From Rhodocollybia butyracea (lineage: Eukaryota > Basidiomycota > Agaricomycetes > Agaricales > Omphalotaceae): 62,682 bases of DNA. This document shows positions 35,401 to 45,319 of the stretch, piece by piece; within the stretch, counting starts at the first letter, position 1, and every line of letters begins with the position of its first letter. The stretch lies in the NCBI GenBank assembly GCA_015501585.1, contig JADNRY010000354.1, forward strand, positions 1 through 62,682, read 5' to 3'. Both the position numbers and the translations under genes were made by a program. The notes beneath the pieces were generated by a model. It was not told the DNA's origin. It saw nothing but the letters and a program-made list of their open reading frames with translations, and searched no databases.

Positions 35401-35555
35401 ACTGCAGTCCATGCTATTTTGGATTTCATCTATCAGGCCCAGTACTCTACCCATGATGATGACACTCTCAGTTACATGACCAAATCTCTGGAAACATGGG
35501 AGGCCAACAAGAATGTTTTTATCACTCTGGGCACTCATAACACACACACATGGTT
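32428..35555 (+). pseudogene. Plavaka-type KDZ transposase relic
   Basis: Recognisable in order: an acidic N-terminal part (32428-33700), PFASEMDWKVAEWVVKDG, a small intron ending near 33804, VAEKLGLSYTNI, LWGDPALASHLIYCPRKVFK, YSEMWDEKIVEYHP, LIIATDKTQLTQLSGNKQAY, YPVYLTLGNIPKSIRRKPSQ and SYVADFPEQCLVTCSKYGTC with PKC, then LSMTPDVLHQLYQGVLAHLV. These are hallmark blocks of basidiomycete Plavaka transposases. Damage: a TGA at 33949 (site of an expected Arg), a palindromic MITE at 34509-34881, a frameshift near 35030, and truncation near 35540 before the C-terminal third. The first 32428-32745 frame has no family signature and may be unrelated. It is inactive. Confidence 0.8.
34509..34881. 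mobile_element. Palindromic MITE, copy 2 (373 bp), in the transposase relic
   Basis: It has the same length and ends as copy 1. It is flanked by CA at 34507-34508 and 34882-34883. Removing the element plus one CA restores the transposase frame exactly, joining HPILA to SYVADFPEQ, a conserved block. The 2-bp duplication is thus supported by the protein alignment. Confidence 0.9.
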
Positions 35556-36180
35556 CCCTTGTACACTTGTACACCCAACTAGGCTTCTCTTGCCTTAGTT
35601 CTAAGAGTTGTCTAAGCTTAGTGACCCACATTAGCACTACAGTCTCAAACCTGGAGCAGTCACACATGTACATCCAATACTATAAGTCTTTCCCTTGGGG
35701 AATCTCTGACAACCCACCCTTGCTCCCTTACATATCGATTGTCTGGTTAGGTGCGGTAGTGTTTTTATTAGGTTCTTTTATAGCACCTTTCACACACCTA
35801 CATGTAGATACCCAAATACCAGTGACCTGCGCTCCTGGTTGCCAGTTACCGGGACCAGGACTCGTGTCCATCCTTACTTGCAAGTACTTGTGAATTTTCA
35901 AAACCTTGACTTGTGACTTGTTAGTGACTTGTGGGAAACAAGTATTTTGAGTTGCGAGTACCTGTGTAAGAACCGGACTTGTGTCCATCTTTAGCTTAAG
36001 CTAACTTGATGGACTTGATTGACCTGAGGGTGACTTAAGTTGGCTTGAGTATTTTGGACTTTTCTTGATGGATATGAGAAGGGACGTGTGGAAGAGATAT
36101 GAGAAAGAAAAATGTAAGGAAATGATCATATGAGGAATAGCAAAAGAAAAGGTAGCTAATGGGAATAAGAGGGGAGGAGA
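35556..36180. repeat. Mixed repeat fragments
   Basis: The interval 35695-35800 resembles 40690-40800 (shared AATCTCTGACAAC and TTGCTCC words). The interval 35850-35994 is a partial copy of the TAAAG/CTTTA repeat at 38776, ending CGGACTTGTGTCCATCTTTA. The remainder up to 36180 reads as the 3' untranslated part of the LINE fragment. Confidence 0.5.
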
Positions 36181-36490
36181 CTATTTGTCTTTGTTTTCCA
36201 GTAGCTCCAGGAGGTCTCTGAGAATGTGATGGAAATGTTTGGTTTCATTGACATATAGAAAAAGGTGCCTTATGAGTTTGGGCGATGTGAGGAGGGAGTG
36301 CATATTCCAGTGCTTCCTGCTGACAATCTGTCATAGACAGTGCTTTGCCTCATGATGCACTGAGCACTGAAAAAGATAATGAAATACTGTTTCAGGGTGA
36401 CGGCGGCAGCATGGACATGTCAGTGAGTCAGCTTGGTTGATGCAATGGAGATGTTTTTGCAGGGGGATATGCCCGGGGCTCTGGTCTATT
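36181..36490 (-). mobile_element. LINE (non-LTR retrotransposon) 3' coding end, fragment
   Basis: On the minus strand the frame reads SPGHIPLQKHLHCINQADS, LTCPCCRRHPETVFHYLFQC and SVHHEAKHCL, then continues to FHHILRDLLELLENKDK and a stop at 36183-36181. The spacing of cysteines and histidines (CPCC, H, C) is the C-terminal zinc-knuckle block that follows RNase H in fungal LINEs of the Tad1 type. One in-frame stop follows KHCL. The rest of the element is absent. Confidence 0.7.
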
Positions 36491-36496
36491 GATACT

Positions 36497-36690
36497 ATAT
36501 TCTTTTCTTACCATCTCTGTAGATGTGCAACATTGAATAGGGCCAGTGGAGCATTGACTAGCAGTGACAGTGCTTGTTGTGGTGGGCTAGAATGTTTGTT
36601 TGTGAGTATGCATTGTAAATGGTAAAAGGAGCATGCTCACTGCAGTAACCATCACCATGGTGGTGACAGGTGAGGGTTGTTGTGGAGCAC
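36497..36690 (-). pseudogene. Hydrophobin gene fragment (exon 1 end, intron 1, exon 2, start of intron 2)
   Basis: About 190 bases match 46866-47058 of the intact hydrophobin gene at high identity, in the same orientation. Exon 2 is still open and encodes SQCSTGPIQCCTST, the first cysteine cluster. Both flanking splice signals (GTGAGC donor of intron 1, CTAG acceptor, GTAAGA donor of intron 2) persist. A one-base insertion disrupts the end of exon 1. Everything 5' of about residue 31 and 3' of intron 2 is missing. It abuts the LINE fragment. It retains introns, so it was not made from spliced mRNA. Confidence 0.8.
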
Positions 36691-36990
36691 ATGGACAAAA
36701 TCGGATATTTATTGGCCACAAAATCAAAATTTTCTCTCTCCAAAACATGAGAAAATGAGCTAAATTTGGCCTTAAAATTTTTTGTTAGTCACAGGTCCAG
36801 GCTTGATCTGACAGAATTTTCATTTTGTCAGGTTGGTCACAGGTCACACCCCCCTGACAAGCTGTTTTGATTAGTACAGTATCAGCAGTATCTCAATGGT
36901 CTTTCTTCAGGCCTTGCTTATTGGAAGAAGATCAAGTTTGATGTCATAGTTGGTCACTGGCCATTATATAAGCACATTATAGAAACTGTG

Positions 36991-37180
36991 GTAAGCCCAG
37001 GCTTACAGTTAAACAGTTTAAACCATAAAGTACCATCCATTTGCCTAGTTAAACCAGTTTAGCCACATAAAAAAGCTGTTAAACTGGTTTAACCACCATA
37101 ATTCTTTACTTTAAAATAGCTTTGAAATAGCTGGTTTAACCAGTTTAACCAGGTTGAAAATTTTGATTTATGGTTTAACC
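36991..37180 (+). repeat. GTTTAAC-rich subterminal repeats, left
   Basis: Starts GTAAGCCCAGGCTTACAG and contains repeated GTTTAAACC, CTGGTTTAACC and AGTTTAACC words like those at the ends of the 6.2-kb element. It may be the left end of a related element whose right end lies near 41710. The two ends lack a matching target duplication. Confidence 0.45.
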
Positions 37181-38775
37181 ACAATTGAGTGCCAGTTCTA
37201 GTGAAGCTTAACTATTGACTCTCATTTCAATATCTCATTACTTTATTGAAATACTATAACAGTGGTTAGTACTTGTTGAAACTAGATTACCGCTTATGGG
37301 TCGTATCTAATCAGTAATGTGAGTCGACTAGATGCACTTGCTATACAATTGATGAACTGTTGATATATGCTATGTTGAAACTCACCCTCAAACACTAGAC
37401 GCAGCCTCTACGCAGGATCGTATAGATGTAGTGGGTATGGGCAACCGCCTGCCAAATCCCGGATTCCCACATTCAATCAAATTTGGGCGCTCTGTGAGTT
37501 ACTCACCAGATTTTCTCCTCAAACAGCATAGGCTTAACCAGTGACTTAAACACCATAGTTCATAGACAAAAAAATGTTTCGATTAAGTATCCAAGTGTAT
37601 CTGTCAATTGAAATCTATATACTAACACCTTTGCTGCTGTTCTACATATTATAAAGTACGAAACACCCCCCTTCACTCCCAAAACAAATTGACCAATGCA
37701 TTTGCTTTGCCAAAAAAAGTAAAAACCGGGCCATTTCGGCGCTGTGGAGGGGGCATAACCCAGTTTACTCGATTCCGGCCGCGGACTATTAGAAACATGT
37801 ACGTAATCGACTAACATGTATTCGTCGCGTCTGTTTTCTGCTCAAATGCTTGGTACATGCTCTAATTTATACCAAATGGCAACAAGTACTCAATAATGCA
37901 TCTCGACTTGGATCTGCACGAAAAATAAAACTCTCAAAGCAGGACTTATCACCAAGCAGCTTAATGGCATGAAATATGCGGTGTCAAAGATAAGTACCGT
38001 ACCTAAAGTCAAGAATCAGTGGGGTACAAAACAGGAGGATAAGATTAAACTTCTTACTGAGAAGTCCATGTAAAAAGCCTCTGTCGGCAGGTCTACAGAA
38101 GCCTGGTTTGAACAATCCAGATGTTACTGTGCAGGATCTGGAGAAGTTCCACTCGATGGGTACAATTCTGAAGAGGATTATTATAAGTAATCATATATTT
38201 TGTGCTAGAAACCTTTTAATGTATCTAATTAACAGTAATTACTATTCTAAAGTACTCAAAATCCATGGGAAGTGAGCAAAACTGAAACATAAAAGTTGCG
38301 GAGACGATTTTTGACAGTTTGAAACAAGCGCCGGATGAGTCAGCGCACGCAAAGTTCACTGGCGTTGCCCATACCCAGATGTAGTCAATTATGCCATTCG
38401 CTATTAGTCTTATGATACATAGCTTGTATGCTGCCTTGCAGTACCTATGAACAATACCTATAGAATTACCATACGGACTCCATCTTCTAGGGTACATTAT
38501 GCACATGTATATGCACTATGTTTAGCAGTACAACTCAAGTAGACTCATACATTGTTATAGGGTTTATTATATTCTGTAGTATAAATACTGTAGATATTTT
38601 CCTGTAACAATAACAAAGAATCCTACTATTCGTCTGGACACTTGCTCTGCTCTCAACAAGCACTCTCTACAACTCCTGTAACATCCTTACACTCTCAGGT
38701 GAGTATGCTGTCAACCTTGTGTTGACTGACCGCTGTTTTGACAGTATTGATGGTAAGTTTTTGGATTGTAGACAG
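37181..38775. other. AT-rich non-coding stretch
   Basis: No supported gene. A segment around 38554-38685 with TGTTATAGGG, a TATAAATA box and CTGTAACA resembles an LTR, but no target duplication or partner is visible. Confidence 0.35.
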
Positions 38776-39079
38776 TAAAGATGGACACAACTCCAGTTCT
38801 TACACAGGTACTCACAAGTAAGAACTGTGGGAATACTTGGGAGTATCTGACTTGCAAGTCAAAATACTTGTTTCCCACAAGTCACTAACAAGTCAAGGTT
38901 TTGAAAATTCATGACTACTTGCAAGTACTTGTGACTCATGCAACAGTTAGTACTTATACATACTTAAGTGAAAGAAATACATATTTTGGTAGTAAAAGTT
39001 GTGCAATACTTAGAACTTACAATGTTACCTCATATTATACCTACTGTGTAGGTCATCAAGTACTGGCACACAGGCTTTA
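38776..39079 (+). repeat. TAAAG/CTTTA repeat element, copy 2 (304 bp)
   Basis: Starts TAAAGATGGACACAACTCC and ends GGCACACAGGCTTTA. The 12-mer GATTGTAGACAG lies immediately on both sides, as an unusually long direct repeat. It is the reverse complement of 25959-26269. Confidence 0.65.
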
Positions 39080-39192
39080 GATTGTAGACAGTTCACGGCG
39101 CTGTCTACAATCCAAAACCTTAGTGTCAGTATGTATTTACTTCATAATGTAGTATGAAATTGTTGTAAATAGGTGTAGTACAGGTCTTTGTG

Positions 39193-39509
39193 CATCAGGA
39201 AAAGCCGTTTTTGCCTAGGTGACCCCAGAGTGGCCTAAAGCAAACTAGGTGACCTATGAATCCTATGGCATCCTAGGAATTTGGGCTCGTCCCTTGCCAG
39301 TCAAGGCTCTTGAGGATTCCCTAGGCAAGCCTAGGTTTGCCCAGGTGCTCCTGAACCCAGGGCAAGCCTAGGATACCCTAGGGAATCCTCAAGAGCCTTG
39401 ACTGGCAAGGGACGAGCCCAAATTCCTAGGATGCCATAGGATTCATAGGTCACCTAGTTTGCTTTAGGCCACTCTGGGGTCACCTAGGCAAAAACAGCTT
39501 TTCCTGATG
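39193..39509. mobile_element. Palindromic MITE, copy 3 (317 bp, centre deleted)
   Basis: It has the same CATCAGGAAAAGC ends and arms as copies 1 and 2 but lacks 56 bases of the centre. Flanking dinucleotides are TG and CG, so the 2-bp duplication is imperfect here. Confidence 0.85.
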
Positions 39510-41554
39510 CGTAATTACTATGCTGTATAACTGATGTATATAAGTAAGTAATAACACCGTCGGCTGAAGGTACTCTAGAAAGATATACACTTGTAGATAC
39601 TAGGCTAGCCGACTCAACTTATATGATATTAGTGTCGTTAGAAAGCTAGCGCATTGGGCTAACAGTTCCGAACACTTCCCATTAACAGAGAAGTACTATG
39701 AACTAGCCAACACCACTTTAACATCCCAAGTAAGACAGAGGAAAGCAAGTACACAAGGTATGCACACCACTGCCTGAAAGATGAACCTGCGGACTGCGGG
39801 GCAGACTACCATCTAGGACCAAAGGACTTTAACCATTTTAATATATACAAGTTACTACCCAATTTGGACATACATAGTAGTTTGGACAGCTTTACCATAT
39901 CCTATATACTTTTTATGGTGACAAGTTTCCTTTCCTAGCCCTCTCTCTGTCTCTCTCTCTCTCATTTTCTCTCTCAAAGTCTGTATGTTTCATATCTTTT
40001 TGTATTAAACTTTTTATCCTCTCTATAAAAGCTTAGGGTATTTACCTAGAAATACAAGTTACCCGCCACCTCCAAAGTACGTATTTGGTAGTTGTTTCTT
40101 CAATTAGAAGTTATTTGCCCTGCATTATAAGTTAGAGAGTGCTGGCCCTGCCGACTCATGACATCTAGCCACTTTAATAGAGGATCGATACTTTGCCACT
40201 GAACCTTGTGCCCACTTGAGTTTCTGGTTAGGACTTTAAGTGTGTAATTATAACCAAGTTAAATCTAGTTGCTTCCTTAGGGGACAGTTTCTAGTAAGGG
40301 ATTATTTGTCTCCAGAGTGAGGGTTCCTTAGCTAGCTGAAAAGTTAGTGAGCCACTAAGAGTGTGGCATGAGTTCCTGGTAATTTGGTATTACCTTCAGT
40401 TTAGTAGCTTAACCCAGAGTTTGGTTAGGGACTTTACGGCGATTCACTAGCTGGAGCCAGAGTTTGCCTGGGAGTGTTTCAAAGCATCATATTTTGATGA
40501 CTAGCCAGAGCCAGAGTTTGCCTGGGAGTATTCTTACTTCGTTTGTTCGCATCCCCACTTCACACACACACGTTCACACTTTGACTTAGTTGAGCTAGCT
40601 CTGTCTGCAGAGCTTGATCGATATAGTCACCACGCTAGCCTTATACTCAGTACTGGAGTTTGTGTTAGCTAACTTAATCTGATCTTATTGTTATCCCGGA
40701 GGAATCTCTGACAACTCAACCTTGCTCCTAAATTTGATAGTCTGTTTTAGTGCGGTATTGTTCATTAGCTGTTACAGTTGTTTTGTAACACATTTCAAAG
40801 ACCAGTACAAACTAGACCAATTAGAGGGCATACACTGAATAAATGAATAGTATCCATATCTGGAACAGCACTGCCACAGCCTCACTACCTCAAAAATAAA
40901 TCTGGAGCTTCTTTTAAGTGCTCAAAACACTCCAAAAAAAAATTGCAACATGAGCATATTTGGGTGAAGATGCCTGATATAAAGAACCAAACATCTTGGG
41001 TACAAACTTCTCTTGTAACAACAACTTTCCCTCAATCTCACTACTACCAGGGTCAGGCCTTGCTCGGGCCTGAGCAACATCTGTGATCTGTACACACATT
41101 GCCAGTGTGTAACGAGTCTGCCGAGGCCCAGGAGACTATTTCTGCTCTCTCACAAGTTTAGAGTCTGTAGTACTGTACCATTTCGAGCACTTCATAAGGG
41201 GTGTGACCTGTGACCCCACCTTCCGAAATAAAATTTTGTAAGATCTTAGTTGTAGGTGTGACCACTACTATACTAAATTTGATAGTGCGCCGCAGGCGCA
41301 GATCAGTTTAGTCCATTATATTAAAAAGGAACCAAGACCGCCGAAGATACTAAATGGGGAACCACTGACGTAGTGACCCACATACATGACTAACAACCCA
41401 TTGGTCACGCCTGATACCAAAAAAAAAGGAAGCTAAAATTTGCTGTGAGTTGTCTACCATCCAAAAAGTGATCATCAGTATCTACCAGACTACCATGACT
41501 ATAGTTATTCAACAGCAACTTATTTAAGTGAGATTCAAGGGTTAAATTTCATCA
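39510..41554. other. AT-rich non-coding stretch with simple and direct repeats
   Basis: A CT microsatellite lies at about 39943-39975. The words CCAGAGTTTGCCTGGGAGT occur twice (near 40457 and 40513), and the surrounding 40380-40560 repeats related phrases. The interval 40690-40800 is shared with 35695-35800. No coding region is supported. Confidence 0.4.
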
Positions 41555-41710
41555 CAATTGTAGTTTAACTGGTTAAACCAGCTGCTTTGAAGTGCATAAT
41601 TGTGGTGGTTAAACTGGTTCAACTGACCAAATGAGGGGTGCATCATGGTTTAAACTGTTTAACCAAAATTTCATCTGGCCTCTGGTTTAACCAAGCTAAT
41701 CGGGTTACAG
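41555..41710 (-). repeat. GTTTAAC-rich subterminal repeats, right
   Basis: Read on the minus strand it begins CTGTAACCCGATTAGC and continues TTGGTTAAACC and CAGATGAAATTTTGG, closely matching the right terminus of the 6.2-kb element (CAGTAACCCAATTGGCC). It is therefore an end of a related transposon. Confidence 0.55.
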
Positions 41711-41982
41711 AGCAGCCTGAGCAGCCCAGAGCACTCTAGAGCCGGTATCCTTGCTTGGTTGTCAAGATGATGCTATGGAATGAATAATCACTGAATAGCG
41801 CTGCTTTCATCAAAACCCACAGTGGTTTGTAGTAGATGTGGCCCGGAATGATGGTTACTAGGCTTGGGGTATATAAGGACCCATGTTTTTCACATATCAC
41901 CCCTGATAGAACAGCTCCTTACTCGCAAGTCATCAATAGCCCCCACAAAGTCATTTGATACCAATTCAACACTTACCAGGAA

Positions 41983-44900
41983 ATGTTCTCTCAGGCATCA
42001 AATTTTCAAATTGATGGACAGACTACATTCAATGCTGCACATACTATGAACATATATCAAGGGACTCATCGGGATGCAAATCATGGTACCTGCTATATGT
42101 GTCATTTTGAATGCCGATTGATGTACTAAGTATATCTAAACAACTAGATAATGGCCTATCAATCTCAGATGTTCTCAAGTGCCCAGCCCCAAGTCAATAC
42201 TTTGTCGGACGGGCAGATACACTTCGCAACCTATCCAAGATATTTTCTGCATCAGTTGTAACAGTTTTTAGCCCAGACCCAGGGAATCTTGCAAATTTTG
42301 TGAGGTCTTTCTCCAGGTAATAAGCCTAACATTCATCTCATTTGGAAGGAACTTATCTGTTACAAGACCTGCCATTTATATAGATGCAACGTCAGAGCAG
42401 ACCTTGACCAATGCACTAATGGAGAGCTACCAAGACCCTGAATCAATTGCTCCAAATACAATTCTGGTTCTGGAAAATGCCCAGACATCCTTGGTACTTG
42501 ATGACCATTTTCCTGTCTGCTTGCATCTTCCTATCCTTGTGACAAGCACTGACTCTTCCATCTCTAACATGGCATCATCTATTGCACATGCTTTCGATCT
42601 GCCTGCAAGTAGATCCACAATGGCCAGATGCTGGACCGAAATTCAAGGGATCCTCATACCTGGACAGCGCATTATATCCCTAGTGGCTAGTGGAGGTACA
42701 GGGAAAACACAAACTATTTCTAAGTTTATTCAGCTTAACTCATCAAGGTCATATAACTGTTAAGCTGTTAACAATGTAAACTGAAGTGATGTATTGCAGA
42801 TTTTCAAACATCTGGTTCTTCGATGCTACCTCTAATGCAACGCTTACCTCCAGCTTTAAAGAGCTTGCCAAGGCAGCAGGTGTTGGCAATAAGATCAAAG
42901 ATGTCCAAGACTTCCTGGCCAGGACTCATCAGGATTGGATGTGCATTTTTGACTCTGCTGATGATGAGCAACTTTTCCTCAAAGATTATCTCCCAATTTG
43001 CACACATGGGAATATCATTACCACAAGCCGCCTTGTGAAAACATCTGAAATGGATTCTCCCAATTGTCATATTGACTTCCGCGATCTGAACAAGGATGAT
43101 GCCACTGAACTGCTGCTTAAGCATGCACATGAAGAGAGAGACATGCAAACTCAAAATATGGCATCTAAAATTGTTGAAGCTCTAGGGCACCAGGCCCTTG
43201 CTGTATCAACAGCTGGAGCATATATTCATACAAATGCAACATGTACTCTTGAAAATTATTTGATGCGTTTTGATAAGAAAAGGAAGGATATCCTCAATTA
43301 CAGACTCAGAGCATTGCACAACTACCAGGCAACCATGCTAAGTGCTTTCCAGCTTAGTTTTGAAAAACTTAGTCCTGCAGCCCAGTGTCTGATGCAGATG
43401 TGTGCTTATTTGCATCCCGCTGCTATTCCCATGGAAATTTTTACTCGTGCGGGCAAATTTTCTGGCAATGACACAGGCCCGGGAGACTTAAATCAACCAA
43501 TTAAGGCAATAAGCTTGATAGAACGGTTTCTAGCCCAGTTCTCCCAGGAAGACTCATGGGATGATAGTGTTGATGAGTTATGCCGCTTTTCATTTGCATC
43601 ATATGACAATGCCACAAGGGTGCTTGGATTTCACTCAGTTATGCACGCGTGTGCCCGTGAGACTGTCAACGATGATGCAAATCAGAGATGTGCAGTTACA
43701 CTATTGTTAGGACGTGCAATTCCACTGGATGGAACAAATGAGGACTATCAATTTCGGCAACAGCTGAGGCTTCATGCTCAGTATATTCAACTAAGAAATC
43801 TGCCAACCATTCATGTCCGTATTTGTTTGGCAATGATTTTTGATGATTGTGGATTTTGGCATGAAAGTGAGACACTTTATAAGGAGGTACTTGCTCTCCG
43901 CAAGAGAGCCTTTACTGCGCACCACCCACATATAATCAATGCAACGGCAAGCCTCGCCTCCACATATCATGCACTTGGAAAGCTGGAAAGTGCTGAGAAG
44001 TTGGGAGAGGAGGTTCTTGTGCTCCGGAAGAAAGTCACTGGGGAGCACCACCCTGATACATTGACTTCTATGGCCAATCTTGCTTCCACGTATTGTGCAC
44101 TTGAGAAGTTGGAAAGTGCTGAAAAGTTGAATCACGAGGTGCTCGTGCTCCGTAAGAAAGTCCTTGATGTGCATCACCCTCATACTTTGGCATCCATGAA
44201 CAACCTTGCATCTACATATTATGCACTTGGAAAGCTGGAAAGTGCTCAGAAGTTGCAAGAGGAGGTTCTTGTACTTCGGAAGAAAGTCAATGGGGAGCAT
44301 TACCCTGATACACTGACATCCATGGCGAACCTTGCCTCCACATATCGTGCACTTGGAAAGTTGAAAAGTGCTGAGAGGTTGGGAGAAGAAGTCCTTGTGC
44401 TACGCAAGAAAATCCTTGGGATTCACCACCCTTTTACATTGATATCCATGGCTAATCTTACCTCCACATATCTTGCACTTGGAAAGTTGGAAAGTGTTGA
44501 GAAGCTGGAACAGGAACTTCTTGAGCTCCGCAAGAAGATCACAGGAAAGCATCATCCTCATACATTGACCTCCATGGCCAACCTTGCATGGACATATCAT
44601 GCACTTGGAAAGTTCACAAGTGCTGAGAAATTGCAAGAAGAGGTACTTGTGCTCCTCAAGCAAGTTCTCGGGCAGCACCACCCTGATACACTGACTTCCA
44701 TGGCAAACCTTGCAACTACATATTATGCACTTGGAAAGTTGGAAAGTGCCAAAATGTTAGAAGAGGAGGTGCTTGAACACCGCAAGAAAGTCAATGGTGC
44801 ACACCACCCACAAACATTGACTTCCATGGCTAGCCTTGGATGGACATATCATGTACTTGGAAAGCTTAAGAGTGCTGAGAAGCTAGAAGAAGAGGTGCTT

Positions 44901-45071
44901 GTGCTCCGCAAGAAAGTCATTGGGGAGCATCACTCAGATACTTTGGCTTCCATGGCCAATCTTGCCTCAACATATCATTCACTTGGCAAATTGGAAAGGG
45001 CTGAGAAGTTGGAAGAGGAGGTACTTGTGCTACGCAAGAAAATCCTTGGGCACAACACTCTGATACATTGA
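41983..45071 (+). CDS. STAND-type protein: dead plus live NTPase domains and TPR array, 974 aa
   Basis: Exons are 41983-42085, 42148-42316, 42367-42747 and 42800-45071. The short N-terminus reads MFSQASNFQIDGQTTFNAAH. Residues about 50-190 form an NTPase-like domain in which the P-loop position reads SPDPGNLANF, lacking GKT, but IYIDAT, ILVLENAQ and ILVTSTD survive. Residues about 190-330 repeat the same order with an intact P-loop GGTGKT (200-205), WFFDAT, Walker B MCIFDSADD and IITTSR, then an EALGHQALAVSTAGAYI motif. A helical linker follows, then from about 550 onward nine full 42-residue TPRs of the kinesin-light-chain type (HHPDTLTSMANLASTY, ALGKLESAEKL). This is the architecture of fungal NOD-like receptors, signalling by nucleotide-driven oligomerisation. 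A frameshift near 45053 ends the protein early; two more TPRs follow in another frame to 45319. Confidence 0.8.
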
Positions 45072-45319
45072 CTTCAATGGTCAACCTTGCAGCCACTTAT
45101 TATGCACTTAGAAAGTTGGAGAGTGCTGAAAAGCTAGAGCTGGAGGTGCTTGTGCTACACAAAAAGCTCAATGGTGATCAGCACCCTGAAACTTTAACAT
45201 CCATGCGGAATCTAACCATTACATATCGTGCACTTGGGAAGCAGGAAAGTGCTGAAAAACTGGAAGAGGAGATGCATATGCTTCAAAAGAACAGCGGGGA
45301 GCCATCACTAACACACTAG
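45072..45319 (+). pseudogene. Out-of-frame C-terminal TPRs of the STAND gene
   Basis: The frame starting inside the last codons of the upstream gene encodes TLTSMVNLAATYYALRKLES and HPETLTSMRNLTITYRALGK, the tenth and eleventh TPRs, and ends SGEPSLTH. A small deletion around 45050-45056 (expected GG-xxx-CACCAC; found GGGCACAACAC) separates it from the main frame. A cDNA could show whether a further splice restores the frame; I see no suitable sites. Confidence 0.65.

Noticed and set aside
36497..36690. Second functional hydrophobin gene
   Set aside because: Only the first cysteine cluster is present; signal peptide and exons 3-4 are missing and exon 1 has an inserted base.
38554..38685. Possible solo LTR (TGTTATAGGG to CTGTAACA, with TATAAATA)
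   Set aside because: No 5-bp duplication and no second copy in the window.
36991..41710. A single 4.7-kb transposon with GTTTAACC ends
   Set aside because: The ends are similar to those of the 6.2-kb element, but the flanking 8-mers do not match and the interior is a mixture of other repeats, so a single insertion cannot be shown.
42111..42320. Start of the STAND gene at the ATG at 42111
   Set aside because: An upstream exon at 41983 joins in frame through a 62-nt GT-AG intron ending at 42147 and gives a plausible N-terminus; the ATG at 42111 then lies inside the intron.
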